Below, piece by piece: positions 8,612 to 17,400 of a DNA stretch of 44,504 nt (position 1 is its first letter; each line of letters starts with the position of its first letter). Both the position numbers and the translations under genes were made by a program. Origin of the DNA: Propionibacteriaceae bacterium. Its GTDB lineage: Bacteria > Actinomycetota > Actinomycetes > Propionibacteriales > Propionibacteriaceae. The stretch spans positions 1-44,504 of the forward strand of contig JAPUEL010000078.1 of assembly GCA_027492545.1 (NCBI GenBank), read 5' to 3'. The notes under the pieces were generated by a model that did not search any database, was not told the origin of the DNA, and was given only the letters and a program-made list of their open reading frames with translations.

Positions 8612-9424
8612 TCAGCGAGCCTGGCGCGCCGTGGTCCTCGCGCGCGCGATGCAGTAGACGCCGTAGAGGATCAGGCCGACCCCGATGGCCACCAGCACCG
8701 CCTGACCGCCGGGCACTCCGACGAGCGACTTGAGCGCGCCGTCGAGGCCGCCGGTGTCCTCCGGATCGCGCGTGAACACCGCGACCACGAACAGGACGCC
8801 GATGATCACCACCGCCAGGCCCTTCGCCAGGTACCCGGCGATGCCGAGCGCCGTGAACGAACGGCGGAACCGGGGCGGCAGCTCGACGTCCTTGAGGAAG
8901 GACCGGGTGACCCCCTTGGCCATCATCGCCACGCCGATGACCGCGATGACCACGCCCGCCAGCACCAGGAGCGCCGAGCCCCACCAGCTCTGCAGCAGCT
9001 CCGCGCTGACCGATTCGGTGGTCTCCTCGCCGTCCGCCGTGCCGCCCAGGGCGTAGACCAGCGCCGCCGAGCCCACCACCGCATACATCACGGCGCGGCC
9101 CACGCTCTTGGCCGCGTCCCGCTTCTTCCGCGACACCTCTCCGACGGCGACCGCCAGCGAGTAGAGGGCCAACGCGAACAGCGCCCCAGCCACCAGCCAC
9201 AGGGCCGCCGCGCCGAGCGGATTGTCCTTGATGGCGCGCATGGCGCCGGACTGGTCGGCCGACCCGCCCGCGCCCCGCGCGATGCCGATGGCGATGCCGC
9301 CGATGATGGCGTGCACGACCCCGTTGACGACGTGACCCGCGCCGGCCGCCCAGGCAGCGGCCGGATGCTCCTCGACGTCCTTGGCCGCGCCCTGGACGCT
9401 GCCGATGACTCCCCCGTCGCTCAT
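8612..9424 (-). CDS. DUF1206 family integral membrane protein
   Basis: A 270-residue protein with six predicted membrane helices arranged as three repeats of a two-helix unit; glycine-rich helix starts such as GAGHVVNGVVHAIIGGIAIG, SVGRAVMYAVVGSAALVYA and LGIAGYLAKGLAVVIIGVLF recur about every 80 residues. This threefold repeat defines the DUF1206 family of actinobacteria and cyanobacteria, whose function is unknown. The ATG is 6 bases after TACGAT, so it probably has its own leaderless promoter although it sits 28 bases behind the glycosylase gene. Longer upstream open frame has no homology and was not used. Confidence 0.85.
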   Translation of the reverse strand: MSDGGVIGSVQGAAKDVEEHPAAAWAAGAGHVVNGVVHAIIGGIAIGIARGAGGSADQSGAMRAIKDNPLGAAALWLVAGALFALALYSLAVAVGEVSRKKRDAAKSVGRAVMYAVVGSAALVYALGGTADGEETTESVSAELLQSWWGSALLVLAGVVIAVIGVAMMAKGVTRSFLKDVELPPRFRRSFTALGIAGYLAKGLAVVIIGVLFVVAVFTRDPEDTGGLDGALKSLVGVPGGQAVLVAIGVGLILYGVYCIARARTTARQAR

Positions 9425-9452
9425 CCCCACATCGTAGGCGCCGCGCACGGGG

Positions 9453-10316
9453 CTACTTGAGGAGTTTCGACATCCGCCGATCGGCCAGCGGCTTGCCGCC
9501 GGTCTGGCAGCCGGGGCAGTACTGCAGCGACGAGTCCGCGAACGACACCTCGGCGATGGTCGAGCCGCAGACCCCGCAGGCCTCGCCGGTGCGGCCGTGC
9601 ACGCGCATCCCCGCGCGCTTGGCGTCCTTGAGGTGGGCGATCGGCACCTCGGCCGCCGAGGCGACCGCCTGGCCCAGCACCTCGCGGAGGTGGCCGAAGA
9701 GCTCGGCCGTGGCCGCCTCATCGAGGCTGTTGGCCGGCTTGAACGGGCTCAGCCGGGCCGCGTGGAGGATCTCGTCGCTGTAGGCGTTGCCGATCCCGGC
9801 GAGGGCCCTCTGATCCCGGAGCACCCCCTTGAGCTGGGCGCGCCCGGCGGCGGCCAGGACTGCGCGGAAGTCGTCGACGGTGAACCCGGGAGCCATCGGA
9901 TCAGGCCCCAGCGCCGCGACACCGGGCACCTCCTCGGGGCTGTCGACCACGTAGACGGCGAGGTGCTTCTGCGTGCCGGCCTCGGTGAGGCTGAAGCCGG
10001 ATCCGTCGTCGAGCACGATCCGCAGCGCCAGGCCCGACTTGCCCGGGCGCGCGGGGACCTGCGGCGCCACGTCGTGCCACGTGACCCAGCCGGCGCGGGC
10101 GAGGTGGAAGATCAGGTGGACGCCCTGGGCCGCGATGTCGACGAACTTGCCGTGGCGGCTGACTCCGTCGATCTCCAGGCCGGCCAGCGCGGTCAAGGGA
10201 ATCTTGTAGGTCTTGAGCGCGGAGAACGACACCAGGTGGCCGGCCGCGATGACCCCGCCGCGCAGCTTCCGGTCCAGTTCACCCGCGAGCGCGGCGACCT
10301 CGGGCAGCTCAGGCAT
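9453..10316 (-). CDS. Fpg/Nei family DNA glycosylase
   Basis: A 287-residue base-excision repair enzyme that removes oxidised bases and nicks the abasic site. It begins MPELPEV, providing the catalytic proline 2 and glutamate 3, and has the beta-hairpin lysine in SRHGKFVDI near residue 55. The helix-two-turn-helix segment is LKGVLRDQRALAGIGNAYSDEIL. The C-terminal zinc finger is CGVCG with YCPGCQ. The finger lacks the usual arginine of the Fpg RST-x-x-C motif (ADSSLQYC here), so its lesion specificity may differ from classical MutM; it resembles the actinobacterial Nei-like branch. A strong AGAAGGAGG ribosome site lies inside the end of aat, and the two genes overlap by 8 bases. Confidence 0.9.
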   Translation of the reverse strand: MPELPEVAALAGELDRKLRGGVIAAGHLVSFSALKTYKIPLTALAGLEIDGVSRHGKFVDIAAQGVHLIFHLARAGWVTWHDVAPQVPARPGKSGLALRIVLDDGSGFSLTEAGTQKHLAVYVVDSPEEVPGVAALGPDPMAPGFTVDDFRAVLAAAGRAQLKGVLRDQRALAGIGNAYSDEILHAARLSPFKPANSLDEAATAELFGHLREVLGQAVASAAEVPIAHLKDAKRAGMRVHGRTGEACGVCGSTIAEVSFADSSLQYCPGCQTGGKPLADRRMSKLLK

Positions 10317-11109
10317 CGGCACCTCCTTCTGACGATCGTGCACCCGTGGGGGGAGCGTCCGCGCGGGACGGGGTGCCCCCTCCCGACAGTGTGCCCTGTG
10401 CGCGCGCCGCTTCCCAGGCCTGCAGCAGGTCCGCGCCATCCATCGTGCCGCCGCCGCTCCAGGGGAGCTGCGGCAGCTCCAGCGCGAGGCTCAGGCGCGC
10501 CAGGTACTCAGCCCGGGGCACCTCGTAGGCGCCGAGGGACCCGAGGTGCTCGGTGAGCCACTGCACGTCGAGCAGCCGCACCCCCGCCCAGGCGAGTTCG
10601 ACCGCCAGACGCAGGAGCGCCACCTTCGAGGCGTCACGCCCGCGATCCGGATCGTGGAACATGGACTCCCCCGCGAAGACTCCACCCACGTGCACCCCGT
10701 AGAGCCCGCCGAGCAGCCGCCCGTCCGCGTCCCACGTCTCGACGGAGTGGACCCAGCCCTTCGCGTGCAGCGTGGTGTAGGCATCCTGGATCCGGGCGTC
10801 GATCCATCCGCCGTCGCGGGCCGGGTCCCCGCACGCGGCCAGGACGTCGTCGAACGCCCTGTCCACGGTGGTGGTGTAGCGCCGGGCCGACTTCCGCAGC
10901 GATCGCGTGACGTGAAGCCCGTGGATGGGCAGCAGTCCGCGCTGCATGGGCGACCACCAGCCCATCTCCTCACCGTCGTGGTCGATGGGCATCGGGAAGA
11001 CCCCGCAGGAGTAGGCTTCAAGCGCGAGACCGGGGCTGAACTCCTCGGAGTAACCGATCAGATCCTGGCCCGGCCAGTCCTCCGGCCGGCCGAATGTGAC
11101 GCCCAACAT
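10309..11109 (-). CDS. aat: Leucyl/phenylalanyl-tRNA--protein transferase
   Basis: A 266-residue cytoplasmic enzyme that adds leucine or phenylalanine to proteins with N-terminal lysine or arginine, marking them for ClpS/ClpAP-type degradation. Family motifs are AYSCGVFPMP near residue 32, MGWWSP near 49, GWVHSVETW near 118, LGGLYGVHVGGVFAGESMFH near 131 and LLDVQWLTEHLGSLGA near 180. The last 30 residues (glycine, alanine and serine rich) are an extra tail beyond the usual length of about 235. It is the first gene of the leftward aat-glycosylase pair and is divergent from the EcsC gene. Confidence 0.95.
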   Translation of the reverse strand: MLGVTFGRPEDWPGQDLIGYSEEFSPGLALEAYSCGVFPMPIDHDGEEMGWWSPMQRGLLPIHGLHVTRSLRKSARRYTTTVDRAFDDVLAACGDPARDGGWIDARIQDAYTTLHAKGWVHSVETWDADGRLLGGLYGVHVGGVFAGESMFHDPDRGRDASKVALLRLAVELAWAGVRLLDVQWLTEHLGSLGAYEVPRAEYLARLSLALELPQLPWSGGGTMDGADLLQAWEAARAQGTLSGGGTPSRADAPPTGARSSEGGADA

Positions 11110-11308
11110 GGTCCCAGTCTGGCAGCCCTGGGTAAGTACTGATCAATGCTGGCCTCGGCGAGGGCGTGTCGGGCACGGTGAGAACTTGGCCCCTGCTCCC
11201 GGTGCGCCGCAGCCAAGGCGATTGATCAGTGGTTCCCTCTAGGGACTTTTCCAGGGTCGACGCGTGTGCGGGCCTGTGACAGGCTTGGATCAGGAGAGGA
11301 GTCTGACG
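11110..11308. other. Divergent intergenic region with separated inverted repeat
   Basis: The 199 bases between aat and the EcsC gene contain ACTGATCAAT at 11138-11147 and its exact reverse complement ATTGATCAGT at 11221-11230, 73 bases apart. The spacing would allow a regulator to bind both half-sites or to loop the DNA, but no matching regulator is known here. A strong ribosome site (AGGAGAGG, about 11292-11299) precedes the EcsC start. No gene was found. Confidence 0.45.
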
Positions 11309-11995
11309 ATGAGTGATGGCAACGTCGTGGCGGTGGCTGAGAACTTCACCGCTGACGTCCTCCATGAGCTGCTCCAGCTGGCCATCGAGGGCAAGGGTCC
11401 GCTGCCCGGGGCCAAGCACTCCGCCAAGCAGCTCCTCGCCCAGCGCTCGGACGTCGAGGCCGCCATCGCGCGCATGATCGCCCAGCACGTCGCCATGGCC
11501 GGCGGCCAGGGGTTCGCCACCAACTGGGGCGGCTTCTTCGTCGCGCTGGTCGCGGTGCCGGCCAACATCGCTGCGGCCACCTTCCTCCAGGCCAGGCTGG
11601 TGGCGGGCATCGCCCACCTGCGTGGCTACGAGCTGAGTGATCCCCGGGTGCGCACGGCCATCCTCATGGTGATGCTGGGCCCGTCGACGATGGCGGACCT
11701 GGTGAGCAAGGGAGTGCTCCCCAGCTCGCCCCTTGTGGTGGCCACGGCCCCCGTGTTCGACGCACGGCTCGACGGCCAAGTGTCGCGGGCGCTCCTCGAC
11801 CGGGTGATGTACCAGGTCAGCGGCAAGCGCCTCGGCGTGCGGGCCCTGCGTGGCATCCCGCTCGTGGGCGGCGGAGTCGGCGCGGCCGTGGACGGCTGGA
11901 GCACGCGCAGCATCGGGATCCATGCCATGAACGAGTTCCCGAGCAGGCGCCCGAAGGTCTCGCGGGGCCGCGCCGAGGGCGCCCCCTCCGACTAG
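11309..11995 (+). CDS. EcsC family protein
   Basis: A 228-residue protein with the EcsC-like domain. The family core is visible at residues 60-120: GGFFVALVAVPANIAAATF, then LQARLVAGIAHLRGYELSD and a hydrophobic ILMVMLG stretch. A second glycine-rich hydrophobic region (LRGIPLVGGGVGAAVDGW) lies near residue 185. EcsC homologues are peripheral or membrane-associated proteins of unknown biochemical role, some near secretion or transport genes. There are no ABC-transporter partners here. ATG at 11309 was chosen over the in-frame GTG at 11264 because AGGAGAGG lies 9 bases before it. Confidence 0.85.
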   Translation: MSDGNVVAVAENFTADVLHELLQLAIEGKGPLPGAKHSAKQLLAQRSDVEAAIARMIAQHVAMAGGQGFATNWGGFFVALVAVPANIAAATFLQARLVAGIAHLRGYELSDPRVRTAILMVMLGPSTMADLVSKGVLPSSPLVVATAPVFDARLDGQVSRALLDRVMYQVSGKRLGVRALRGIPLVGGGVGAAVDGWSTRSIGIHAMNEFPSRRPKVSRGRAEGAPSD

Positions 11996-12022
11996 ATCCT
12001 CGGACCCGGGGGTGTGGCCTGG

Positions 12023-13138
12023 TCAGTAGGTGCGGGGTACGCGCGCCGTGATGAGGCAGGTCACCTCGTAGGTGATGGTCCCCATGAGGCGGGCGATCTC
12101 CTCCACGCCGATGCGGTCCTGGCCGCTGGTGCCCATCAGGACCACCTCGTCGCCCACCCCCACCGTCGGTGTGTCGGGGCCCAGGTCCAGCATCGTCTGG
12201 TCCATGCACACGCGCCCGACGACCGGGTAGGAACGCCCCGCGATGAGCATCCGCCCCCGCGACGACAGCAGCCGCGAATACCCGTCGCCGTAGCCGACAG
12301 CGACGGTGGCCACCCAGGTGTCGTGCGGGGCCGTCCAGGTGCGCCCGTAGCCCACGGTCTCGCCCTCCCGGATGCGCTTGAGGAAGCTCACCCGCGACGT
12401 CCAGCGGCCCACGTCGCGCAGCGCCCGGGTGTGCGGCGTCGCGGCGTCCGGGTAGGAGCCGTAGACCATGATTCCGGGGCGGACCATGGTGGTGCGGCCC
12501 AGTTCGTGGCCGAGCACCGCGCCGGAGTTGGCCGCGTGCACGAGTTCGACGGGGCCCACCACGTCCTCGACCCGCGCCACCGTCGCCTCGAAGAGGGCCA
12601 GCTGGGACCGCGTGAAGCCCTCCCCCGCGACCACGTCGCTGACCGGCAGGTGCGTGAAGACCCCGCCCACGCGCAGGTGGGACGCGGCCGCCAGCTTCCC
12701 GGCCAGCGCCACGGCGTCCGCGGGATCGGCGCCCACCCGCCGCATGCCAGTGTCGATCTTCAGGTGGACGTCGACGGTGACCCCCGCCGCGACGGCGGCG
12801 GCCTGCGCCTCATCGACGGACCTGACGTCGCCGAGCGACAGCGTCACCCCCGCCGCGACGGCCTCGGGCAGGTCGTCGGCGAGGGTGGGGGTGAACTTGA
12901 GGATCGGCAGCGAGATGCCGGCGTCGCGGAGGGTCCGTGCCTCGGCCGTGAGCGCCACCCCGAGCCACTCGGCCGACCCTCGCTCCTGGATGCTGCGCGC
13001 CACCTCGACCAGGCCGTGGCCGTACGCGTTCGCCTTGACGGCGGCCAGGACCTGCCGCCCGCCCGCCAGCTCGCGGGCGACGGCCAGGTTGGCGTGCAGC
13101 GCGTCGAGATCGACGTGGAACGTGGTGGGCGACGGCAT
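12023..13138 (-). CDS. alr: Alanine racemase
   Basis: A 371-residue PLP enzyme that makes D-alanine for peptidoglycan. The PLP lysine is in LAAVKANAYGHGL near residue 34. The second catalytic base lies in the C-terminal domain around TVGYGRTW and VAVGYGDGYSR (the catalytic tyrosine region near residue 280). Further family segments are HLKIDTGMRRVG near 127, VYGSYPDA near 223 and GRVCMDQTMLDLG near 310. Length is normal. It converges with the EcsC gene and lies 99 bases downstream of the catalase gene on the same strand; no functional link to the catalase is evident. Confidence 0.97.
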   Translation of the reverse strand: MPSPTTFHVDLDALHANLAVARELAGGRQVLAAVKANAYGHGLVEVARSIQERGSAEWLGVALTAEARTLRDAGISLPILKFTPTLADDLPEAVAAGVTLSLGDVRSVDEAQAAAVAAGVTVDVHLKIDTGMRRVGADPADAVALAGKLAAASHLRVGGVFTHLPVSDVVAGEGFTRSQLALFEATVARVEDVVGPVELVHAANSGAVLGHELGRTTMVRPGIMVYGSYPDAATPHTRALRDVGRWTSRVSFLKRIREGETVGYGRTWTAPHDTWVATVAVGYGDGYSRLLSSRGRMLIAGRSYPVVGRVCMDQTMLDLGPDTPTVGVGDEVVLMGTSGQDRIGVEEIARLMGTITYEVTCLITARVPRTY

Positions 13139-13237
13139 GCCACCCAGTGTTTCACTGTCGGCGTCGCGGCCGCACTTCGCACGCCCTCGGGGCGCGATGC
13201 CGTCTCACGCGGCACCGGAGTGTCGGCCGGCGCGGTT

Positions 13238-15385
13238 TCACGCCCGCTTCTTCTCGTCACCGCGCTGGGCTCGCCCACCGCGGGGATCCACGCCTCCGTG
13301 GCCGGGCGCGAACCGCTCCCACACCCGGTGGGTCGCCAGCAGCTTCGCCAACCGCGACACTGCAGTCCCCGGCTCGGCCACCACGACGCCTGGAGCGTCC
13401 TGGGGCAACCCCGCGGCGTCGAGCACAGTCGTGGACCCGGGGGAGACCACGATCGCCTTGCAGTGGCGGAACATCTCCGCGACCATCTTCACCACCCGCG
13501 GATCCACCGACTCGCCCGCCGTCGAATGTCCGGCCTTGGCATCGAAGATGGGCTCGGCGTCCGGCGCGGGCGCCGGGGCCTCCAGCACGAGCACCGCGTC
13601 GAACTCGATCGAGGCCGCTGTGAGGAATGCCCGGTCGATCACCACGTCGCCCAACTTGCCGCCGTGCGGAGCCGTGACGAAGGGGAGCATGCCCTTGCCC
13701 ATGACGGCGTCCTTCGCCGCGGTGATCTCTGCGGGATCGGTGTCGGCGTCGACGACGAGCGCGATCTTGCGACCGGTCACCGGCCACGTGCCCCGGATCT
13801 GGGACAGGGCAGGGCTCGGCTCGACGTCCGCGGCCGGCGGCACCGTCGGCTCCGGCGCAGGCAGCCCGAGGGCCTTGGCCACGTCCGCGCAGAGGTCGGC
13901 GTCGATGTTGGCCAGGCACTGCAGCTGCCGGACTCTGATCGACTCCTCGTAGCACTTGCCGAGCTCGAAGACGTAGGCCCTCGTCAGATGCTGGCGCTCC
14001 ACATCTGTCAGCGACCGCACGAACAGCGTCACCTGACTGAAGTGGTCGTCGAAGCTCTCGGACAGCTCCCGCACCTTCGCGCCCTCGACGCGCTGCGGCA
14101 GGTCGATGAACGCGCCGCTGTCGTCGTCGGCGACGGCCGGGTTGCCGCCGTCGAGCGAGTTCGGGCGGTACGGCGCCACCCCGCCGTGGACGGCGTGCTG
14201 GTGGAAGCCGTCGCGGAACATGTCGTTGACGGGGCAGTGGGCGCGGTTGATCGGGATCTGGGTGAAGTTCGGCCCGCCCAGGCGCGTGATCTGCGTGTCG
14301 ATGTAGGAGAACAGGCGCACCTGCAGCAGCGGGTCGTTGGTGATGTCGATGCCGGGCACCAGGTTGCCTGGGTTGAACATCACCTGCTCCACCTCGGCGA
14401 AGAAGTTGGTGGGGCGCCGGTTGAGCGTCATGGTGCCGATGATCTCTACCGGGCAGAGCTCCTCCGGGACGAGCTTGGTGGGGTCGAGCAGGTCGATGCC
14501 CTCGAACGTCTCGTCCTCGCTGTCCGGCATGACCTGGACGCCGAGGTCGTACGACGGGTAGGCGCCGGCGTCGATCGCGTCATAGAGGTCGCGACGGTGG
14601 AAGTCGGGGTCGTTGCCCGCCGTCATCTGCGTCTCTTCCCAGACCTGGCTGTGGATCCCCTGCTTGGGCTTCCAGTGGAACTTCACCAGGCTCGTCTCGC
14701 CGGTCTCGTTGATCAGGCGGAAGGTGTGGATCCCGAAGCCCTCCATCATGCGGTACGACAGCGGGATGGCCCTGTCGGACATGCTCCAGGCGACGTGCGC
14801 CTGCGCCTCCGTGTGCAGGGAGACGAAGTCCCAGAACGTGTCGTGAGCGCTCTGTGCCTGCGGGATTTCGCGATCCGGCTCGGGCTTGACGGCGTGCACG
14901 ATGTCGGGGAACTTGATGCCCTCCTGGATGAAGAAGACGGGGATGTTGTTGCCGACGAGGTCGTAGTTGCCCTCCGAGGTGTAGAACTTCGTCGCGAACC
15001 CCCGGGTGTCGCGGACGGTGTCGGACGAGCCGCGGAATCCTGCCACCGTCGAGAAGCGGACGAAGACATCGGTCTCGACGCCCCTCCTCAGGAAGGCGGC
15101 GCGGCAGATCTTCGCGGCGCGTCCGTTGGCCACGAAGACGCCGTGGGCTCCCGTGCCGCGCGCGTGAACGACGCGCTCGGGGATGCGCTCATGATCGAAG
15201 TGGGTGATCTTCTCGCGCAGGTGGTGATCCTGCAGGAGTACCGGGCCGCGGGGGCCGGCCTTGAGCGCGTGGTCGGTGCTGCGCAGGCGTGCGCCCTGCG
15301 CGGTGGTGAGGTACTCCCCCTGCTGGGCCTTGGCCGTCGGCGGAGCGCCGGTGGGCGAGAACGTCTCTGAGTTCGAACCGGCTAC
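13238..15385 (-). CDS. katE: Large-subunit (clade II, HPII-type) catalase, start codon unresolved
   Basis: A haem catalase of about 715 residues that converts hydrogen peroxide to water and oxygen. The conserved N-terminus (SETFSPTG, LRAGPRGP-like, HLREKITHFDHERIPERVVH) carries the catalytic histidine in VVHARG; asparagine is in LVGNNIPVFF; the haem-binding tyrosine region is RLFSYIDTQ. After about residue 560 there is the extra flavodoxin/DJ-1-like domain (GRKIALVVDADTD onward) typical of large catalases. The conserved frame begins right at the stop of the PAS-ANTAR gene, but no ATG, GTG or TTG lies in frame between there and the haem domain. The nearest codon is GTA at 15385, overlapping the upstream TAG. 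The only in-frame ATG is at 15700, deep within the upstream gene. It is last in the stress cluster. Confidence 0.88.
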   Translation of the reverse strand, partial: VAGSNSETFSPTGAPPTAKAQQGEYLTTAQGARLRSTDHALKAGPRGPVLLQDHHLREKITHFDHERIPERVVHARGTGAHGVFVANGRAAKICRAAFLRRGVETDVFVRFSTVAGFRGSSDTVRDTRGFATKFYTSEGNYDLVGNNIPVFFIQEGIKFPDIVHAVKPEPDREIPQAQSAHDTFWDFVSLHTEAQAHVAWSMSDRAIPLSYRMMEGFGIHTFRLINETGETSLVKFHWKPKQGIHSQVWEETQMTAGNDPDFHRRDLYDAIDAGAYPSYDLGVQVMPDSEDETFEGIDLLDPTKLVPEELCPVEIIGTMTLNRRPTNFFAEVEQVMFNPGNLVPGIDITNDPLLQVRLFSYIDTQITRLGGPNFTQIPINRAHCPVNDMFRDGFHQHAVHGGVAPYRPNSLDGGNPAVADDDSGAFIDLPQRVEGAKVRELSESFDDHFSQVTLFVRSLTDVERQHLTRAYVFELGKCYEESIRVRQLQCLANIDADLCADVAKALGLPAPEPTVPPAADVEPSPALSQIRGTWPVTGRKIALVVDADTDPAEITAAKDAVMGKGMLPFVTAPHGGKLGDVVIDRAFLTAASIEFDAVLVLEAPAPAPDAEPIFDAKAGHSTAGESVDPRVVKMVAEMFRHCKAIVVSPGSTTVLDAAGLPQDAPGVVVAEPGTAVSRLAKLLATHRVWERFAPGHGGVDPRGGRAQRGDEKKRA

Positions 15386-16803
15386 AGCGCCTTCGGGTCC
15401 GCCCCCGTCTCGATGACCAGTTCGGCCACGGCCCGTAGCTTCAGGTTGCGGTCCTGGCTCGCCCGCTTGAGCCGTTCGAAGGCGTCTGCCGGCGTCACGC
15501 GGTGGCGCTCGACGAGGATGCCGACGGCCTGCCCGATCAGGCGGTGGCTCTCGATCCCGCGGGCCATGTGCTCCTGCCTGTCCGCTGCCTGCTGCGCCAG
15601 GATGAGGCGATCGACCGCCAGGGCGAAGGCCTGCGCCAGCAGGTCCGCCACGATCATCTCGTCGGGCCTGACCTGCCGGGGCCGCGGGAACTGGACCCAT
15701 GCCCGGCAGTCCGCCATGCTCGTCTGCGGCACGAGCAGGATGCCGGGCCTCAGTTTGATGCTGTCGGCGCTCGGACAGCCACCGATGCCCGCGACGACCT
15801 CGGGCGGCAACTCGTCGGCCGTCACCGTCGATCCACCGTGGAACAGGACGGGGCCCCCCAGGTCGAGCTGGATGGTGCAGCGTCCAACGAACAGCAGCTC
15901 GAATCCGTAGGTGGCCAGCCCCAGCAGCGTCGCGATGTCGTCCTCGCCCGCGAAACTGGAGCTGACCTGCGCGGCTGCCGCGCGGCGTTTCTCGGCCTGC
16001 TTCTGGCGGGTGATGTCCCGGAACGTGCGGATCGTGGCTGTGAGACCGGTGTCGGGATCCTTCACCGAGGCGTCCGTCACCGAGACCCAGAAGGGTCGGC
16101 GCTCGCAGTCGTAGAACACCGCCTCCGCCGTTCCCGAGATACCTTCCCTGGCCTCACGATGGCGCTGCGCGATGGCCGCCCTCTGCTCCGCGTCCTCCTC
16201 CTCGCTCGGCCACCACGGGTAGGGAGGACGGAAGGGCCCGTCGGCCATCGTGTACCCGGAGAGGTGAGCGAACGCGGGGTTCATGTCCATGACCAGCCCT
16301 GCCGCGTCGAAGATCAGCACCCCGTCGTTCAGCGCGGAGAGGAGCGCCCGCCGCCAGGCGGCGTCCAGGGAGCGTCGTCTCGCCCTGCCCAGCGCGGCCG
16401 CCAGGCGGATCCGCAGCTGAGGGAGATCCACGTCTCCCTCGCCTGGCCCGCCCTGCACGTCGTCCAGCAGGACCACGGCACTCCCGGCCAGGGCCGGCTC
16501 CGCGCGGAGGGCTCGAAGGAAGTCCAGGCCGGCTGACCAGGCCGCGAGATCAGCCAGGACGATCTCCGGGGGATCTGCCAGGAGGGTGTCGATGGAGTTC
16601 TCGACGTCGGTCACCGCGACGACGTCATAGCTGTCATCGAGTGCGCTGATCAGCGTCTGCGCCCGCTGGGACTCGGGCTGGACCAGGGCCAGCCTCGCCC
16701 GCGCGGGTGCGACCGCCTGAGGATCAGGCAGGAACATGTCGATGCCGACGAGGGGGGCCGCTGAAGCCAGTGCCCCCTCTTCGCCACTGAGATCGAGGGT
16801 CAT
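15382..16803 (-). CDS. PAS-GAF-ANTAR sensor/antiterminator protein
   Basis: A 473-residue soluble regulator. Residues about 38-130 resemble a degenerate response-regulator receiver (LALVQPESQRAQTL, then IVLADLAAWSAGLDFLRALR) lacking the N-terminal acidic pair. A PAS domain follows at about 160-285 (LSALNDGVLIFDAAGLVMDMNPAF and the RTFRDITRQK end). Residues 290-405 are GAF-like. The C-terminal ANTAR domain (IGQAVGILVERHRVTPADAF, then LKRASQDRNLKLRAVAE) binds hairpins in nascent RNA and prevents termination in known members. It lies 52 bases after the hemerythrin-like gene and runs into the catalase frame, which implies a shared transcript and a redox or light/ligand-sensing role. The signal and RNA targets are unknown. 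Confidence 0.88.
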   Translation of the reverse strand: MTLDLSGEEGALASAAPLVGIDMFLPDPQAVAPARARLALVQPESQRAQTLISALDDSYDVVAVTDVENSIDTLLADPPEIVLADLAAWSAGLDFLRALRAEPALAGSAVVLLDDVQGGPGEGDVDLPQLRIRLAAALGRARRRSLDAAWRRALLSALNDGVLIFDAAGLVMDMNPAFAHLSGYTMADGPFRPPYPWWPSEEEDAEQRAAIAQRHREAREGISGTAEAVFYDCERRPFWVSVTDASVKDPDTGLTATIRTFRDITRQKQAEKRRAAAAQVSSSFAGEDDIATLLGLATYGFELLFVGRCTIQLDLGGPVLFHGGSTVTADELPPEVVAGIGGCPSADSIKLRPGILLVPQTSMADCRAWVQFPRPRQVRPDEMIVADLLAQAFALAVDRLILAQQAADRQEHMARGIESHRLIGQAVGILVERHRVTPADAFERLKRASQDRNLKLRAVAELVIETGADPKAL

Positions 16804-16855
16804 CCGGGCTACCTCTGCGTGAGGATGCCGGCGTGGGTCGCCGACACTCCGCAGA

Positions 16856-17365
16856 TTAGCGGGTACGGGGCTCGGGTGCGCGCGCTGCGCGGCGGGCAGT
16901 GAAGAAGGGGCGCCCGGAGGACCCCCGCACCATGCCGTCGGCCATGCCCCGTAACTGCTGGAAGGTGACCCGGCCGTCGGCGGGGAGCCTCGTGGCCACC
17001 CGCTGCACCAGGCCCGCTGCGCGCTCCCATCTGCCGCGCCCGGGCGCCATGTGCTCGGTCACGATCTCTTCGAGCAGGGCGGCCTCGATCACGAAATCCA
17101 GGGAGTCGCGGTGGGCCTGCTCGAGGTACGCGACGGAGGCGGCGATCGCCGCGTGGTTCGGCGCGCGCCCCCGCTGGTGGACCAGGACGCTGCCGGGCTG
17201 CTGCCACAGCCACTCGGCGGCCATCGCGGCCGCCAACAGCCGTCTCAGGTGGTCGAAGGCGGCGTCGCGGTCAGGCGGGACGCCGACGCGCACCTCGTCG
17301 AGCACGGTCACGATCCGCAGGTGGACCACGGAGAGTGCCTCAGCTTCGCGAGGTGTCATCATCAT
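16856..17365 (-). CDS. Degenerate hemerythrin-like helical protein
   Basis: A 169-residue soluble helical protein. Residues 13-45 align by eye with actinobacterial hemerythrin (HHE) proteins: VVHLRIVTVLDEV keeps the first helix histidine, and AAFDHLRRLLAAAMAAE matches the usual LLAVHETAEE helix but with the iron-ligand histidine replaced by alanine and the glutamate kept. A later EEIVTEHM helix has one histidine where two ligands are normal. The C-terminus is basic and probably disordered. It might sense or scaffold rather than bind a di-iron centre. The start is the first of three tandem ATGs, preceded by GAGGAGG, and a general-stress type promoter lies just upstream. Assignment is by pattern only and could be wrong. 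Confidence 0.5.
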   Translation of the reverse strand: MMMTPREAEALSVVHLRIVTVLDEVRVGVPPDRDAAFDHLRRLLAAAMAAEWLWQQPGSVLVHQRGRAPNHAAIAASVAYLEQAHRDSLDFVIEAALLEEIVTEHMAPGRGRWERAAGLVQRVATRLPADGRVTFQQLRGMADGMVRGSSGRPFFTARRAARAPEPRTR

Positions 17366-17400
17366 CTGATTCCTCCTCGTCGCGGGCCGGTACCTGGTCG

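Noticed and set aside
12014..15370. A 1118-codon open frame on the plus strand
   Set aside because: It runs antisense through alr and the catalase, is composed of low-complexity HVD/R/G/L-rich sequence and matches no family; typical antisense open frame in high-GC DNA.
15340..15420. A programmed frameshift fusing the ANTAR protein to the catalase
   Set aside because: There is no slippery heptamer at the junction, and both proteins have complete domain ends there; re-initiation or a base error is simpler.
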